A DNA stretch of 64,000 nt, from positions 33,465,522 through 33,529,521 of the forward strand of contig JAHLJT010000631.1 in assembly GCA_031308135.1 (NCBI GenBank). Direction: 5' to 3'. Each line of letters begins with the position of its first letter. Position 1 is the stretch's first letter. The notes beneath the pieces are model-generated. The model did no database searches, was not told where the DNA came from, and saw only the letters and a program-made list of their open reading frames with translations. Positions 42,773 through 52,894 of this stretch are shown here, in pieces. A program made the translations under genes and the position numbers. The DNA comes from Acheta domesticus. Its lineage: Eukaryota; Arthropoda; Insecta; Orthoptera; Gryllidae.

Positions 42773-43696
42773 TCATTCATTAAAAGGGATCAGATTGTAG
42801 TGGTTGAACTTCCCCGCGGGATTTCCTCTCTCGTCTCGGAGCTCGCAGACATTTGGGTGAGGCTTGCCGACGACCTCATACGGTCCTGTAAATAGCGGAA
42901 AGAACTTGCTATACAGCGCGGCAGCTTGATCCGAAGGTCTCGGCGTCCTTACCAGCACCTTCTCCCCTATCTTGAAGTCATATGGGCGCTTTATGAGCCC
43001 TTTTCTTTTTGTCGCTGCGGCGTTTAAATTGTCATAAACAATCCGGCAACGGTCTTCAAAATTTAAATTCACCTGCGTGGCAAGGCGGAACAACAATGGA
43101 AAATCTGGAGGTGGCTTCCTCCCGAAGTGGACTTCATATGGGGCCATTCCCGTCGAGTAATGTGGCACGTGGTTCAACCAATTATTGATGTGAGGAATCA
43201 CTTCCGGCCATGCTTTATGCTGTGTCGATGCATACACCCTGAACAGCCTCGACAATTCTCGCATTACGCGCTCCGAGATGTTCGATTGGGGGTGTCGAAT
43301 CGATGAAAATATGGGCCGCACGCCTAGTGCCTCGAGCGCACTTCTCCACGCTCTGCCCGTGAATTGAGTCGCGTGATCACTCAACACCCGTTTGCATTGA
43401 CCTGCAATATTAAAATAATCTCGCGTCAACCTCTTGAGACAGTTTTGAGCGTTTGGCCTCGTAACGGGATATACTTGGGTGAATTTCGAAAATGCATCAA
43501 TAATCACTATCACATGCTTATAACCGTACCGGGCCGAAGGCAATGGTCCGTACAAGTCTAAACATGCCAATTCGTTCGGGGCCGTCGGAATGATGTGCTT
43601 CATTTCCCCCTCCTGGGTTCGATTTCGAAGTTCAGCGCATTCATCTGGAATACAGCTTCCCCGTTTTTCTCGCTCTCTGGTGGGCCTGGTAGGCAA
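42773..43696 (-). pseudogene. Ty3/gypsy integrase core, N-terminal zinc finger missing
   Basis: Open frame to the stop at 42773, with the rve catalytic core: D in LDLYGPLP, D in VLSDHATQF and E in NISERVMREL, spaced as in D,D-35-E enzymes. The C-terminal part has GEKVLVRTP and FTGPYEVV, the usual gypsy integrase tail. The frame overlaps the end of the RNase H frame by ~97 bases, and the HHCC zinc-binding region expected between them (about 150 codons) is absent. The gene therefore looks like the product of an internal deletion shared with copy A. Confidence 0.82.
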
Positions 43697-45661
43697 CTCA
43701 AATAGTCGGGAATAATATTCTTAGCTCCCTCGCAATGCCTTATCTCAAAATCGAATGGCTGGAGCCAAATGACCCACCGGAGAAGCCTAGGATTTGTGCA
43801 ATGACACCTATTCAGAAATATCAGCGACCGATGACCGGTTATGATGATGAATTTCCGATGCAGTAAATATCCACGCAGCTTCTGTAGTGCCCAGACAACA
43901 CCCAAAGCCTCCTGTTCTGTCACCGAAAATCGTGCCTCACTGCCTCGTAAAACCCGACTCGCAACGCATCTCTCTTCACCATCATCTCCTTTCTGGAATA
44001 GCACGCATCCTAGCCCCGTGCCACTGCTATCCGTCTGGAGGTAAAATGTTTTGTCAAAATCTGGGTGGTGAATGAGGACAGCTTCCGTAAAGGCGCTTCT
44101 CAATCTCATGAACGCGGCTTCCCTTTCGCGTGTCCACTCCCACCTACTGCCCTTTTTCATTAATTCCACTAGGGGAGCGACGAGCGTAGCATACCCGGGA
44201 ATAAACCGAGACTGATAGTTGCCGAGGAATCCTCTCAGCTGCTTTAGATTTCGAGGCGATTTGATTTTCGCAATTGATTCTGCCTTCCCTGGATCGATTC
44301 TTGTCCCTTGATTATCGATGATATAACCCAAAAACTTGATCTCTCTTCTGCAAAACTGGGATTTTTCAAAATTCAAATGCATGTTGTTTGCTAGCAGACA
44401 CCTGAATAATTCTTCTAAATTTGCCAAATGTTGTTCGAAATTCTGGGACGAAATCACTAGATCATCCACGTACGGCGTGAGAAATTTCTTAATAGACGGG
44501 GGCAATTTAGAATCTAGGCAGCGAATAAAATACGCGCCTGAGTTGCGAAATCCGAACGGGCATCTCTTCCACACGTAACTTAGGCCTTCGTAAATAAATC
44601 CCGTGTACTTCTGATCATCAGGATGTATGGCAATTTGCCAATACGATGCCGTAAAATCTATTGCTGAAAACAAACTAGTATTCCGGAACTTCCATAACGT
44701 TTCTTCAATGGCTATAGGAGCGTCGTAGTCGGGCACGGTAATTTCGTTTAATTTCCTGGCATCGAGACAGATTCTCACACCTCCATCTTTTTTTCTGACG
44801 ATGACCAGAGGATTGATATAGGCGGTCGGTTTCCTCTCGATAATGCCGTCTCGAATCATGTCTGATATGACTTGGTCTACGTCTGCCTTAAGTGCTTGTG
44901 GTACAGGGTAGCTTCTACATTTAAATGATTCGGGGGATGTAACCTGAATTCGGAATTGGAAATCTGGAATCGGGTCATTCGGCCTTACAAAAACGTCCTT
45001 ATAATTTTGAAGCAATTCCTGCAAACGGTAGAGCTCTTCCGGCTTGAGATCGCAATTTTCCTGCATCTTCTCGTTAATTAGTCCGTGAGCTTCTTCCCGC
45101 GTAATCGAAAACATGGTGGCCTCTTTGGCTCATGAACGCCGGCTTCATTCTCCTCAAATATTATTACTTTTCCTGGATTCAGTATCACTGTTCCCGTTTG
45201 AAAATCTATTTTAGCGCTATACTCTTTCAGAAAATCGACACCCAAGTCACGTCATACCCTAAATTCTTCACAATGAGACAAGTGGCATCAAAATGGTCTA
45301 AATTTAACGATAATGTTAGAAGGACCTGCCTAGTGATTGGAGAACTCCTCTTCTTGCCCACTCCGACAACAAAACATTTACTAATTGGAAGCTCTGGTAA
45401 ATTAATCAAATTCTTCTTTAATTTTAGATGAAACTCTTCAGATATGGCCGAAACTTCGCTCCCCGTGTCTATTAAAGCTCTCGCCTCGATTCCTTCGCAC
45501 GTAAAATTGATAATAGGACATCTTCGTGCCCTGAGGAAATCATGCTTCTCGTCCTCTGCTTCATTAATGGCAAAGTTTACGCTCGCCGTCTCCCTTATGG
45601 GTACCTGCACTGCCTGCACCAGCACTCGTTCGGATTTCTGGCACCCCGTGAAATCGAGCGG
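43600..45661 (-). pseudogene. Ty3/gypsy pol: protease, RT, RNase H (copy B)
   Basis: It begins in the -1 frame relative to gag, overlapping its stop. The retropepsin motif ALIDTGSEVSA is near 45470. A deleted dinucleotide near 45246 and one base near 45126 break the frame between protease and RT. The RT-RNase H part (45114-43600) is one open frame of 504 codons: LDARKLN, SAIDFTASYWQIAIH, YVDDLVIS, FLGYIIDNQG, then RNase H with TDSSGTGLGCVLFQ and TEQEALGVVWAL. The third RNase H Asp motif reads TGHRSL instead of TDHRSL. It would copy the element RNA into DNA inside gag particles. Confidence 0.88.
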
Positions 45662-45663
45662 CT

Positions 45664-47213
45664 TCAGTTTGCTTGCATTTGATTTTGCCTTCCCTCCGGC
45701 GCTCGATCGCGCGGCGCGGCCGCTGGTGGACCCCGGTTCGTCGCCTGATGCGCCGGCGGGCCTCCGCGTCCCTGACTCTCATTCTGCCGGTATTGATTGT
45801 TCGGTCGTCCTCCTCCTGACCCTTGACCCATGCGTGTCCTATCGTATTTCGCAAGCAGTAGCTGCATCTTTTCTAAATCTAATGAGTCGACGCTATTCAA
45901 CAAGTTCTGGATTTGATATGGGAAGTGCGACGTAATCATCCAAATTAGCCTTGTGTCAGAAATCTGCGGATCGCATAATTTCAAGGCCGCGATTTTATCT
46001 ACCGCGTAATCTAAAAGTAATACGCCCGCTCGTTCCTCCCATCTACCTTCCATGACGCGCCTCTCGAAGTCGTACCGAACCTGCTCGCCCCAGTACCGTT
46101 CTAAAAGCGATTTTTTGAAGTCCGTGAAATTGCGCGGAAACGGGTTAATAGCGAGGAGCCAGCTCGCGGCGCTCCCTCGTAACAATTGCTGGACAAACTT
46201 CGTCTTTAAATGATTTGGAATCGCCTTCGTGAGCTCCATGTAGTCCTCGACTCGTCGAATGAACTCACACGGATTCTCGTTCAAATTTCCCGTAAAGTTT
46301 AAGTTTGACGGTGGCGTCCACGGCAGTGACGCCGTCTCCCGTCCCCCGTTACCCTGTTGCGGCATCTGCCCACAGATGTCGACTATTTCCTGCCTCATCT
46401 CCTCCCGCAAGACATTCACCGACTCCGCTAGTGCTTTTTTCATCTGTTCCTCACGGTCCTTTGAGTTACCTGGCGCGCCCGCCTTAATTTCTTGAATATC
46501 ATTAGTCACGGCTTGCATGTCCGCAACTACTGTCGTTTCTAATTTTGCCAGACGCCGGCACACGGCCTCGCCCTTGCTTCCTATCTCCGTGATCGACACT
46601 TTCATAGACTCGTGAATGCTGCCCATTTTCCCTTCCTGACCACTTAATTTCGCGTTAATCGCGCCCTCGAATTCCGTATACCGAGCCGCCTGTCCCTTGA
46701 TTTGACTTTCGAGGTCTGTCTGCATCTCGACTAGCCTCGCGTTAGTTACGTCGCTGTTTGCATCTAATTTTGCGGCGATGGTTTCAATTTGTTTTGCCAA
46801 AATTGCTATCGATTCGTTGCAAGCCGCCACGTGCTTATCGAATCGAGATTCCAACCTCCGTAACTTGGCCGCGGATTTCGCCCCCTGTTCCTCAATTTGA
46901 TTTGCTAACTCAGAGCATTTTTCAGCCACCTGCTCCATGCTCTCGTCTATTTTCGCGTGAATGCTCGCGTCACGTTTGCTTATCCTTTCTTCAAATGCCC
47001 CCAATTTATTGTCTAAATTTTCGTTAATTTCCTCTTTCTGCTCATCTAATTTAACATTAATTTCGTCCTTTTCCTCATTTAATTTACTATTCATTTCGTC
47101 AAGTTTTGCCGCGATTGTCGTCATGAATGCCGTGAGATCGACTTGTGGAACGGTAGGTGCCTGGGGTTGCGCATCATCGCTGGGTCCTCCCTGATTTCTA
47201 TGTTTCCCTCCAT
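45664..47213 (-). CDS. Ty3/gypsy gag (copy B)
   Basis: About 515 codons from ATG 47213; one base is missing near 47198, after which the frame is open from 47124 to the stop 45664. Residues ~35-280 form a long coiled coil (KLNEEKDEINVKLDEQKEEI, then TNARLVEMQTDLESQIKG). The retrotransposon-gag domain follows (CEFIRRVEDYMELT, LLRGSAASWLLAI, LLERYWGEQVRYDFERRV). The tail is rich in Gly, Arg, Gln and Asn and could bind RNA. There is no CCHC knuckle. Pol continues in the -1 frame at the stop, as in many gypsy elements. Confidence 0.8.
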
Positions 47214-47459
47214 TTTAACTAAATCTGATTCTGTCGCTTTCTGACTTAATCTTTTTTTGACAATCCCACACAGTACAACACACGCAAACACAAAAAACAC
47301 TAACACTAAGCTGAAAAAGATGACATCGAACACAGACCACAAGTTGTTATTAAAAACACATCTCCGATCCATTCACCATTAGCAGAGTTTAATAATTTAT
47401 TTTCACGGGTACGTAAGACTGGTGTCTTAATCGAGCTCCACGTTGCAAAGCGACATTTT

Positions 47460-48295
47460 TGTAATCTACCCCCCTTTTTTTGAACTGCTGCTTTTCGTTG
47501 GTAGGACCGGTGAGGGATTCTTATAACACACACAACACAACATTTAAATTTAACAAGAACCATTTAATTATAAAAAAATATGAGATGAATGATGATGAAA
47601 CTTTTTACAGAGATTTTACATGATTTATTACTGGCGGCTTAATTACTATTAGCTGGCAATTAGTGATTGCCATGTTCAAACAAATTACTTTACAAAAAAA
47701 ACAATTAACATTTAATGCCGCTGGAAATTCCCTTTTCACTTTTACGCTGAGGGCGTATTGACACTCTTCTCTTCTTGACGTATCAGTCTTTCCGCATTAT
47801 TGCGGTTATAACAACATTACCCTCGTTGATGTCTGGAGTGGCCTGCCACACAGCTGGCCCCGGCCGCCAGGCAGGTAGGTGAAGCGGGCGCTCCCCCCAG
47901 CTTTGTTCTGGAGTCGGCCGCCCCTCTCAGCTGCTCCGTGGCCACCGGCAAGACACCCAGCGATGATTGCATCCAGGCACCCGGGGAGAATGCTTTGTCG
48001 GGTGGCCGTGGCGCGTGCCGCCTCAGCTCGTAACTTCCGCCTCGCAATTGACTTAAGCGGATTCTGCAGACGCGTAGGGCGTACCGCTCCGACTATCATC
48101 GGACATCGCGTCGGTAACAGATCGCGATTAATAAGTCGCAGATAACTGACCGCTAGCTATAACGAGTACTGGCCCTACATGCGACTCGGTCGACGAATGC
48201 GTTTCGTGAAGCTCGACGAGCGGTGTCGGCGGTGTCGGTGTCGCGGAGTTCACGCGGAAACGAACTTCCGTGGCGTGGCTTCGAAGTCTATCTCT
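47460..48295 (-). repeat. gypsy 5' LTR remnant (R/U5 side), copy B
   Basis: The inner edge TGTAATCTACCCC faces the gag leader. The full internal segment missing from the left LTR is present here. Similarity with the left LTR stops after TCTATCTCT at 48295; the U3 part is replaced by the control block. It is almost identical to 3965-4797. Confidence 0.75.
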
Positions 48296-48307
48296 AGGGG
48301 AGATATA

Positions 48308-48410
48308 CGGGTCTGGGACCAGGAAGTGACGGTCCCTCCCCCGCCACCCGGGTGACGTGACGTCCCTCCCCCCTCCACCCGGGTGACGTCACTTCCTGCT
48401 CCCAGACCCG
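48308..48410. repeat. Inverted repeat (copy B hairpin)
   Basis: Arms 48308-48332 and 48386-48410 are the same as those at 4809-4881. The spacer is about 53 bases instead of 23 through a near-duplication of CCTCCCCCnCCACCCGGGTGACGT. Confidence 0.8.
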
Positions 48411-48769
48411 CAGTGACCGAGTGTCAACAACGGGGTCAACGCCCGGGGATGTCAACAACGGGGTCAATGCCCCGGCCGGATGTGGACATCCGGGGTCATT
48501 GGCCATGTTGACATCCGGGGTCATTGCCCCCGTGGCGCGCTCTGGCGGCGAAGGCTGGCCGGTTGGATGTGCGCCGGTGTCGCTCTCTGGTGGCGAAGTG
48601 CGTAAGCGTGTGTATGTGTGATGCGCGCGCGCTCTGGTGGCGAAGTGCGTTGGCGGCGCGCTCTGGTAGCGGTGGAGGGAAGTGGTGGGGTGGGCCGTGG
48701 GGAGGGGGTCGTGAGGGTGTGGGGTGGGGCGTGGGAGGGGTGGTGGACGGCGGGGACGGCGGGCGTGCT

Positions 48770-48860
48770 TCAAAAATGGCTCGGATGGGCTCGGGATCGA
48801 ACCAGCGACGTGACGAAGAGTGGCGGTCGACGCCCTTACCGCCTGAGCTACGGCGACAGC
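48770..48860 (-). repeat. tRNA-like / SINE head (copy B)
   Basis: Box B is the complement of 48793-48803 and box A the complement of 48839-48850, followed on the minus strand by TTTTTG. It is the same sequence as copy A, and pairing is again too poor for a working tRNA. Confidence 0.65.
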
Positions 48861-49162
48861 GTCGAAGGAGTTGCGTGGTTGTGAGTACTGATAGTACGCT
48901 GCGCGTTGTCGTCGGGGGGCCCCGGTGACGGTGGCGCGCATTTGGAACACTAAATAATATATATTATGTATTTTCATAATAGAATAGTTGTTGTAAATAT
49001 CTAGTTTGGAAAAAAAGAAAGGAAACCCTACAAGGTGGTGACAGGGAAAAAGAAATGAAAAAAACGGTAGAATCGAACAAATAATTTTTTATTGAAATCA
49101 AATGAATAAAAAATTAAATCCATACAGAAATACAAATAATCGATACAGAAAAAAAAATCAAT

Positions 49163-49496
49163 TCATGTTTGTTTGTTAAGTAATTTAGCGATTTCGTTTT
49201 TGATTTTCTCATCCACGTACCCTTTCGTGGCACCGTCTTCCTTTTTGATGGGCGGCGCCATGTTGACGAGGCGTTTTTTTCAGCACGTTGACGTTTCCCA
49301 GTTTGCTGCACCGGAGTTTTGGAATTTTTTCTAGTTGCGTCTTGACGTCTTTGATGTTGCGGTCGACGTAGGCTTTGTTCGACTGCAACGCTTCATCACG
49401 TCGTTTTACATAAACGGTCGCCGTGGGCAATGGTGGCGGTGGATGAGATAAGCTTATCAGTAATGACGTCACATCCCGCTCTTCACTATCGGTCAT
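49163..49496 (-). pseudogene. Small fibre-repeat protein (Polinton, copy B), frameshifted
   Basis: Counterpart of 5623-5954, starting at ATG 49496 directly after the RING stop. The first YVD repeat (NKAYVDRNI) is in frame. Extra T residues near 49275 and 49325 shift the second (ATKGYVDEKI near 49210-49240) out of frame. The natural stop would be at 49163-49165. The role is inferred as a virion fibre or adaptor. Confidence 0.5.
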
Positions 49497-50005
49497 TTAT
49501 GACTCTTCGTCGCTGGAATCGTTTATGGAAAAAGGACTATAATGAAAGGGGGTATACACCCAGGGTCGGATACGGAAAATGGAAAAATCTTGTCGTCGTC
49601 GAGCTCTTTCCTCGGCATGCCGCCGACTTATCACACGATTGAGAGTGTCCAGGACCTGTAGAACCGCACCTCTCTCGTTGGCGCGAAGTGTGCACATGAC
49701 GTTGCAGAGATAAATGTACGCTTGCATAATGCTTCTTTCATCCACCATCGACGCCATGATCTCTTCAGCTTCGTGTTCGGGTGGGGGAGGAGGAGCAGGA
49801 GGTTTTAATTGGTGACGACACACAGGACACGTGTAGCCCACGTCTAACCACCTTTTTATACACTCAACACAAAAAAAGTGGTTGCATGGTGTGCGTGCCA
49901 TCACAAGGAGGAGGGAGTGTCATCGTTTAGACAGATGTCGCAAGATGGAGGGGGAGGGTTTGATGTAGTGACATGAACTTCCACAAAAGGGGGTGATGTT
50001 TCCAT
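49497..50005 (-). pseudogene. RING-finger protein (Polinton, copy B), frameshift near start
   Basis: ATG 50005 opens a Pro-rich start and the first Cys pair (CDIC). A few extra bases near 49908 shift the frame just before the second half of the RING. From 49904 the frame is open to 49497 with CNHFFCVEC and CPVCRH, a Pro/Glu linker, a helical region (MASMVDERSIMQAYIYL) and an acidic Ser tail (DSSDEES). Outside the break the protein is whole, so C3HC4 E3-ligase function of the intact ancestor is likely. The stop is immediately followed by the next gene's ATG. Confidence 0.75.
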
Positions 50006-50028
50006 TTTTTCTTCTTTTTTGTTTCACT

Positions 50029-50721
50029 TCAAAGCATGAGACAGATAAAAGCAGCGATGACGAAAGCAAAGTCCCGCAAGGGTGAGACCGATAATGACGC
50101 TATCAATGATGCTATCTATACACTTCATGCCGCACACACACACACACGTACACAACACACAATCCCTTTTTAACAGCAGAGGTCCGTTGCCGTGGTGAGA
50201 GGTGATGGTGGTGGTGTGCTGGGTGCAGACGAGACTGTCGATGAATTGACACGAAGGACACTCGTTCCTCGACGGTGCGTCGTCGTCGTCCTCCGAGTAG
50301 TGTTGCCTGCAAGGCTCGCGGAGAGTGATGCAAAAAGCGGCAGTTCCGCTTCGACGGCGGCGGCCCGTCGGTGCACGTGCGTCCGCGATTCCAATGTTCT
50401 TTACACGAACGAAGTTCTTGAACACACGGTAGTTTTTTGATGTCTTCAGGTAGTTTCTCGAAAACGCGCTCGACCTCGTGAGACGGCAGCCAATGGCACA
50501 AAAATTCGACTGGCAATTGACTCAGTGTTTCTGAGTCGAGAAGTGTAAGCGTGTAATCGGCTTCACGGAACTTTCTGAAAGCGCGATTGATGTTTTCGCG
50601 CGTCTTTCGTTCGATCTCTTGACTGGTGTGCTCCAATACGTCGGCAACGGAGCGGATGAGCTGATGCGAACGACGGAAGCACTCGTACTGACGAGCGAAG
50701 GCACGAAGAGCGCGATTATAA
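50029..50721 (-). pseudogene. Unknown Polinton protein X1 (copy B)
   Basis: Not recognised. The frame is open from just inside the end of the upstream VVDLQGF gene, through a helical region (HTSQEIERKTRENIN, HEVERVFEKLPEDIKKLP) to about 50330. After that, small indels separate the Cys-rich, acidic (EDDDDAP) and hydrophobic C-terminal parts. There is no in-frame ATG in the first ~110 codons. A pyrimidine-rich CCTCTTCAG at 50730-50722 could be a 3' splice site joining an upstream exon. The hydrophobic end (IDSVIIGLTLA) suggests a membrane anchor. Confidence 0.4.
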
Positions 50722-51298
50722 CTGAAGAGGAAATCCGCTTACACAATCTCCCTTTCCCTCCACTCTGCTTTCATGATGTAATAAGTCCCGTCGATTGACA
50801 CTCATCCATTCGTACAGGGCGATGACGTGTTGTCCTGCTAAGCTGACGTCATCACAAGCGTAGAGTTCGCGGTACGCACGTAAGCAGTCGTTCAGCGGAG
50901 GACCGAACGACTCCAGATCGAAAATGCGTTGTTTTTCCTCGAATATATACTCCTGCAAACCACTTTTCGTTCTGTCCTCCCTTGACGTATAGAGTTCTCA
51001 CACCTTCTAAAGCTTTCCTAATCACAAAAGTCCTGTCTCGGTAATCGTAACTCCCGCTACTCCACGGCGGTGTGGCGTGATGACACCTTTTGATCCACCA
51101 CACTTGACTCTTGTCGTCCGTGTTAAAAGTACGGAAAGGACGCGGCGGACGAAAGACGAATTTCCGAACGACCCGCTCCTCAGCATCGCCTTTGACGCGG
51201 ATGACGGTCAGCACTTTGATAAAGAATTGACCGCTTATCCAAAAACCTTGAAGATCAACGACAGCTGTGAGCCCACCGGTGTGCCATTGTTCAGGCAA
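50716..51298 (-). pseudogene. VVDLQGF-family protein (Polinton, copy B), one frameshift
   Basis: A ~190-residue protein with AVVDLQGFWI near the N-terminus, FIKVLTVI, FRPPRPF, a middle TPPWSSGSYDY and LYVKGGQNEKW, then LESFGPP and a C-terminal Cys/His-containing helix. I recall this arrangement from uncharacterised proteins tied to invertebrate mobile elements. The leading acidic VVDxQGF plus later acidic and Cys/His positions could suit an RNase H-fold nuclease, but this is inference. One extra T near 50960 shifts the frame. The gene is absent from copy A. Confidence 0.45.
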
Positions 51299-51308
51299 TA
51301 AGCGTTGT

Positions 51309-51731
51309 TCATTGTTTTTTTGTTCTGGCTTCTTTTCTTATTCTTCTTCTTCTACCGGCTTCGTTCTCGCGCCACGGCGTGGTCGGTTGTGTGGACCCCG
51401 CCGCCGCCGCCGTCGGCAAAGTCTTCTTCTTCTCCTCCTCTTCCTCCTCGTCCTCGTCCCACGATATCAAGTTCCTTTCTGTAAGCTTTATTTTTCGAAA
51501 TTCTTCTTCTATTGTTATTCCAGGTGGAGGAGGAGACTTTTCTCGCTGGTCGTTTTCTTTCAACAGTTGACATAAAGATTGTTTCACGTAGCGCAACACG
51601 ACTACGCATGCAATACTGTAGACAACAAACGGGTTGTAACCGCACACTCGGAAATACCACAACACAAGCACACACAGGCACAGCGGAAACAAATTGATCT
51701 GAATAACACAGCGCGATGGTGTCTCGGCCAT
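51309..51731 (-). CDS. Small two-helix membrane protein (Polinton, copy B)
   Basis: Not recognised. 140 codons from ATG 51731, intact. Residues ~8-50 form two hydrophobic segments separated by a short polar turn (INLFPLCLCVLVLWYF and VVYSIACVVVLRYV). A cytosolic-looking tail follows with an acidic run (DEDEEEEEE) and a basic end (RRRRIRKEARTKK). A TATA-like TGTATAAG (minus strand, about 51820) lies upstream. It is only in copy B because of the deletion in copy A. A virion membrane or host-membrane role is possible. Confidence 0.5.
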   Translation of the reverse strand: MAETPSRCVIQINLFPLCLCVLVLWYFRVCGYNPFVVYSIACVVVLRYVKQSLCQLLKENDQREKSPPPPGITIEEEFRKIKLTERNLISWDEDEEEEEEKKKTLPTAAAAGSTQPTTPWRENEAGRRRRIRKEARTKKQ

Positions 51732-51934
51732 GAACCACTGTAGACTGGTAGAGCAGCGACTCTCTCGCACGCGCGAAGAGAGAGAGAGACTGATGCTCGT
51801 CGTGCTGTCGTCGTGCTTCTTATACATGACTGTGACGTCAGCAGACATGTTATTTCGCAGCGCGGTCGTCTTGTCCCACGAGGCCATGACGTCGGCGGAG
51901 TTGTGACGCAAGTCTCTCCCTCTCTCTCTTTCTC

Positions 51935-52883
51935 TTAATCTTCAATGTCTCTCGCATGCACCCACGAATTATGACGTGAGTCGAAACCCAGCCATTTCAC
52001 GAGGCGAAGCGGACCCTTTTTCCGTACGACGCGCTCGACTAAATAGTGATCGGGATATCGCGTGCGATGCAATTCTTCGGTGTAGAAGCGCCCCTTGATC
52101 GATTCGCCTTTCAGGTCTTCTAGCGAGTACGTGACGGGATTCGAAAGGTGCACACGAAGTATTTTAAAGAGTTCGGTGCCCCATCGTAGCCTTTCCGAAA
52201 CAGCGAGTTTTTGTACGTGCTCACCCGAACGACGTCACCGACGCGAAATCGATTGTTTTTCAGGAGACGCGGATCGAGCGTTTTCACTTGCCCGTACACC
52301 AAGCGCATGAGGCTGTCGTCTTTCACGTCTTTCGGTTTCATGCCGATGGTTCGATGTTTGGTATTGTTGTAATCTCGGAGAAGGGTGGGAGCATGAGGGT
52401 CTAGCGTCGCGTCCCCTCGGCGGTGAAACGCCTCCACATCCGCTCCTTGAGCGTTCGATTGAAACGTTCGACGACGGCGGCCTTCACGTTGGAAAAGGTG
52501 GAATAATGATGAATGCCGCGCTCTCGGAGCCACTTGTTGAGCGCGGTATTGTAAAACTCGGTGCCTTGATCGGTTTGCAGGAAGCGGGGCTCTCGGCAGC
52601 TCGACGTCACGATGCGCTCGAAAGCCTTGACGACTTCCGCTCCGGTCTTTTTCTTTATCGCTTTCGCCCAGGCATACTTGCTATACACGTCGATGACGGT
52701 GAGAATGTAACGCATCCCTCGATTGCTTTTCGAGTAAGGTTGCATGTCCACCATGTCTGCCTGCCATAGATCATCGAGTCCTTTCGTCATCGTCCGCCGT
52801 CTCGCGTAACGACGTCGGGCAGGCGCGTGCAATTCCGCAGCGAGTCCTTGTCGAACGGAGGTCGTCTTCTTATTCTTCTGCAT
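51935..52883 (-). pseudogene. Polinton retroviral-type integrase with chromodomain-like end (copy B), frameshifted
   Basis: Integrase that would insert the element. From ATG 52883: D in DDLWQADMVDMQ, D in FLQTDQGTEFY, E in VVERFNRTLKERMW (D,D-35-E spacing), all in the first open frame to 52401. Indels near 52420-52440 and 52165-52185 shift the frame; the rest carries NNTKHRTIGMKP and the VGDVVRVSTYK SH3-like motif. A chromodomain-like C-terminus (YLVERVVRKKGPLRLVKWLGF...NSW) runs to the stop at 51935. The start lies 12 bases after the PLA2/DUF8207 stop. Apart from the two indels all expected parts are present. Confidence 0.88.
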
Positions 52884-52894
52884 GGCCAGAGGAG

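Larger units (their letters stand above)
48296..49162. promoter_or_regulatory. Control block (copy B)
   Basis: Same order as 4798-5622: hairpin, iterons, GCTCTGG motifs (from 48538), a G-rich run, a tRNA-like A/B box, and an AT-rich stretch up to the stop of the fibre-repeat gene. The hairpin loop is longer here. No gene. Confidence 0.5.
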
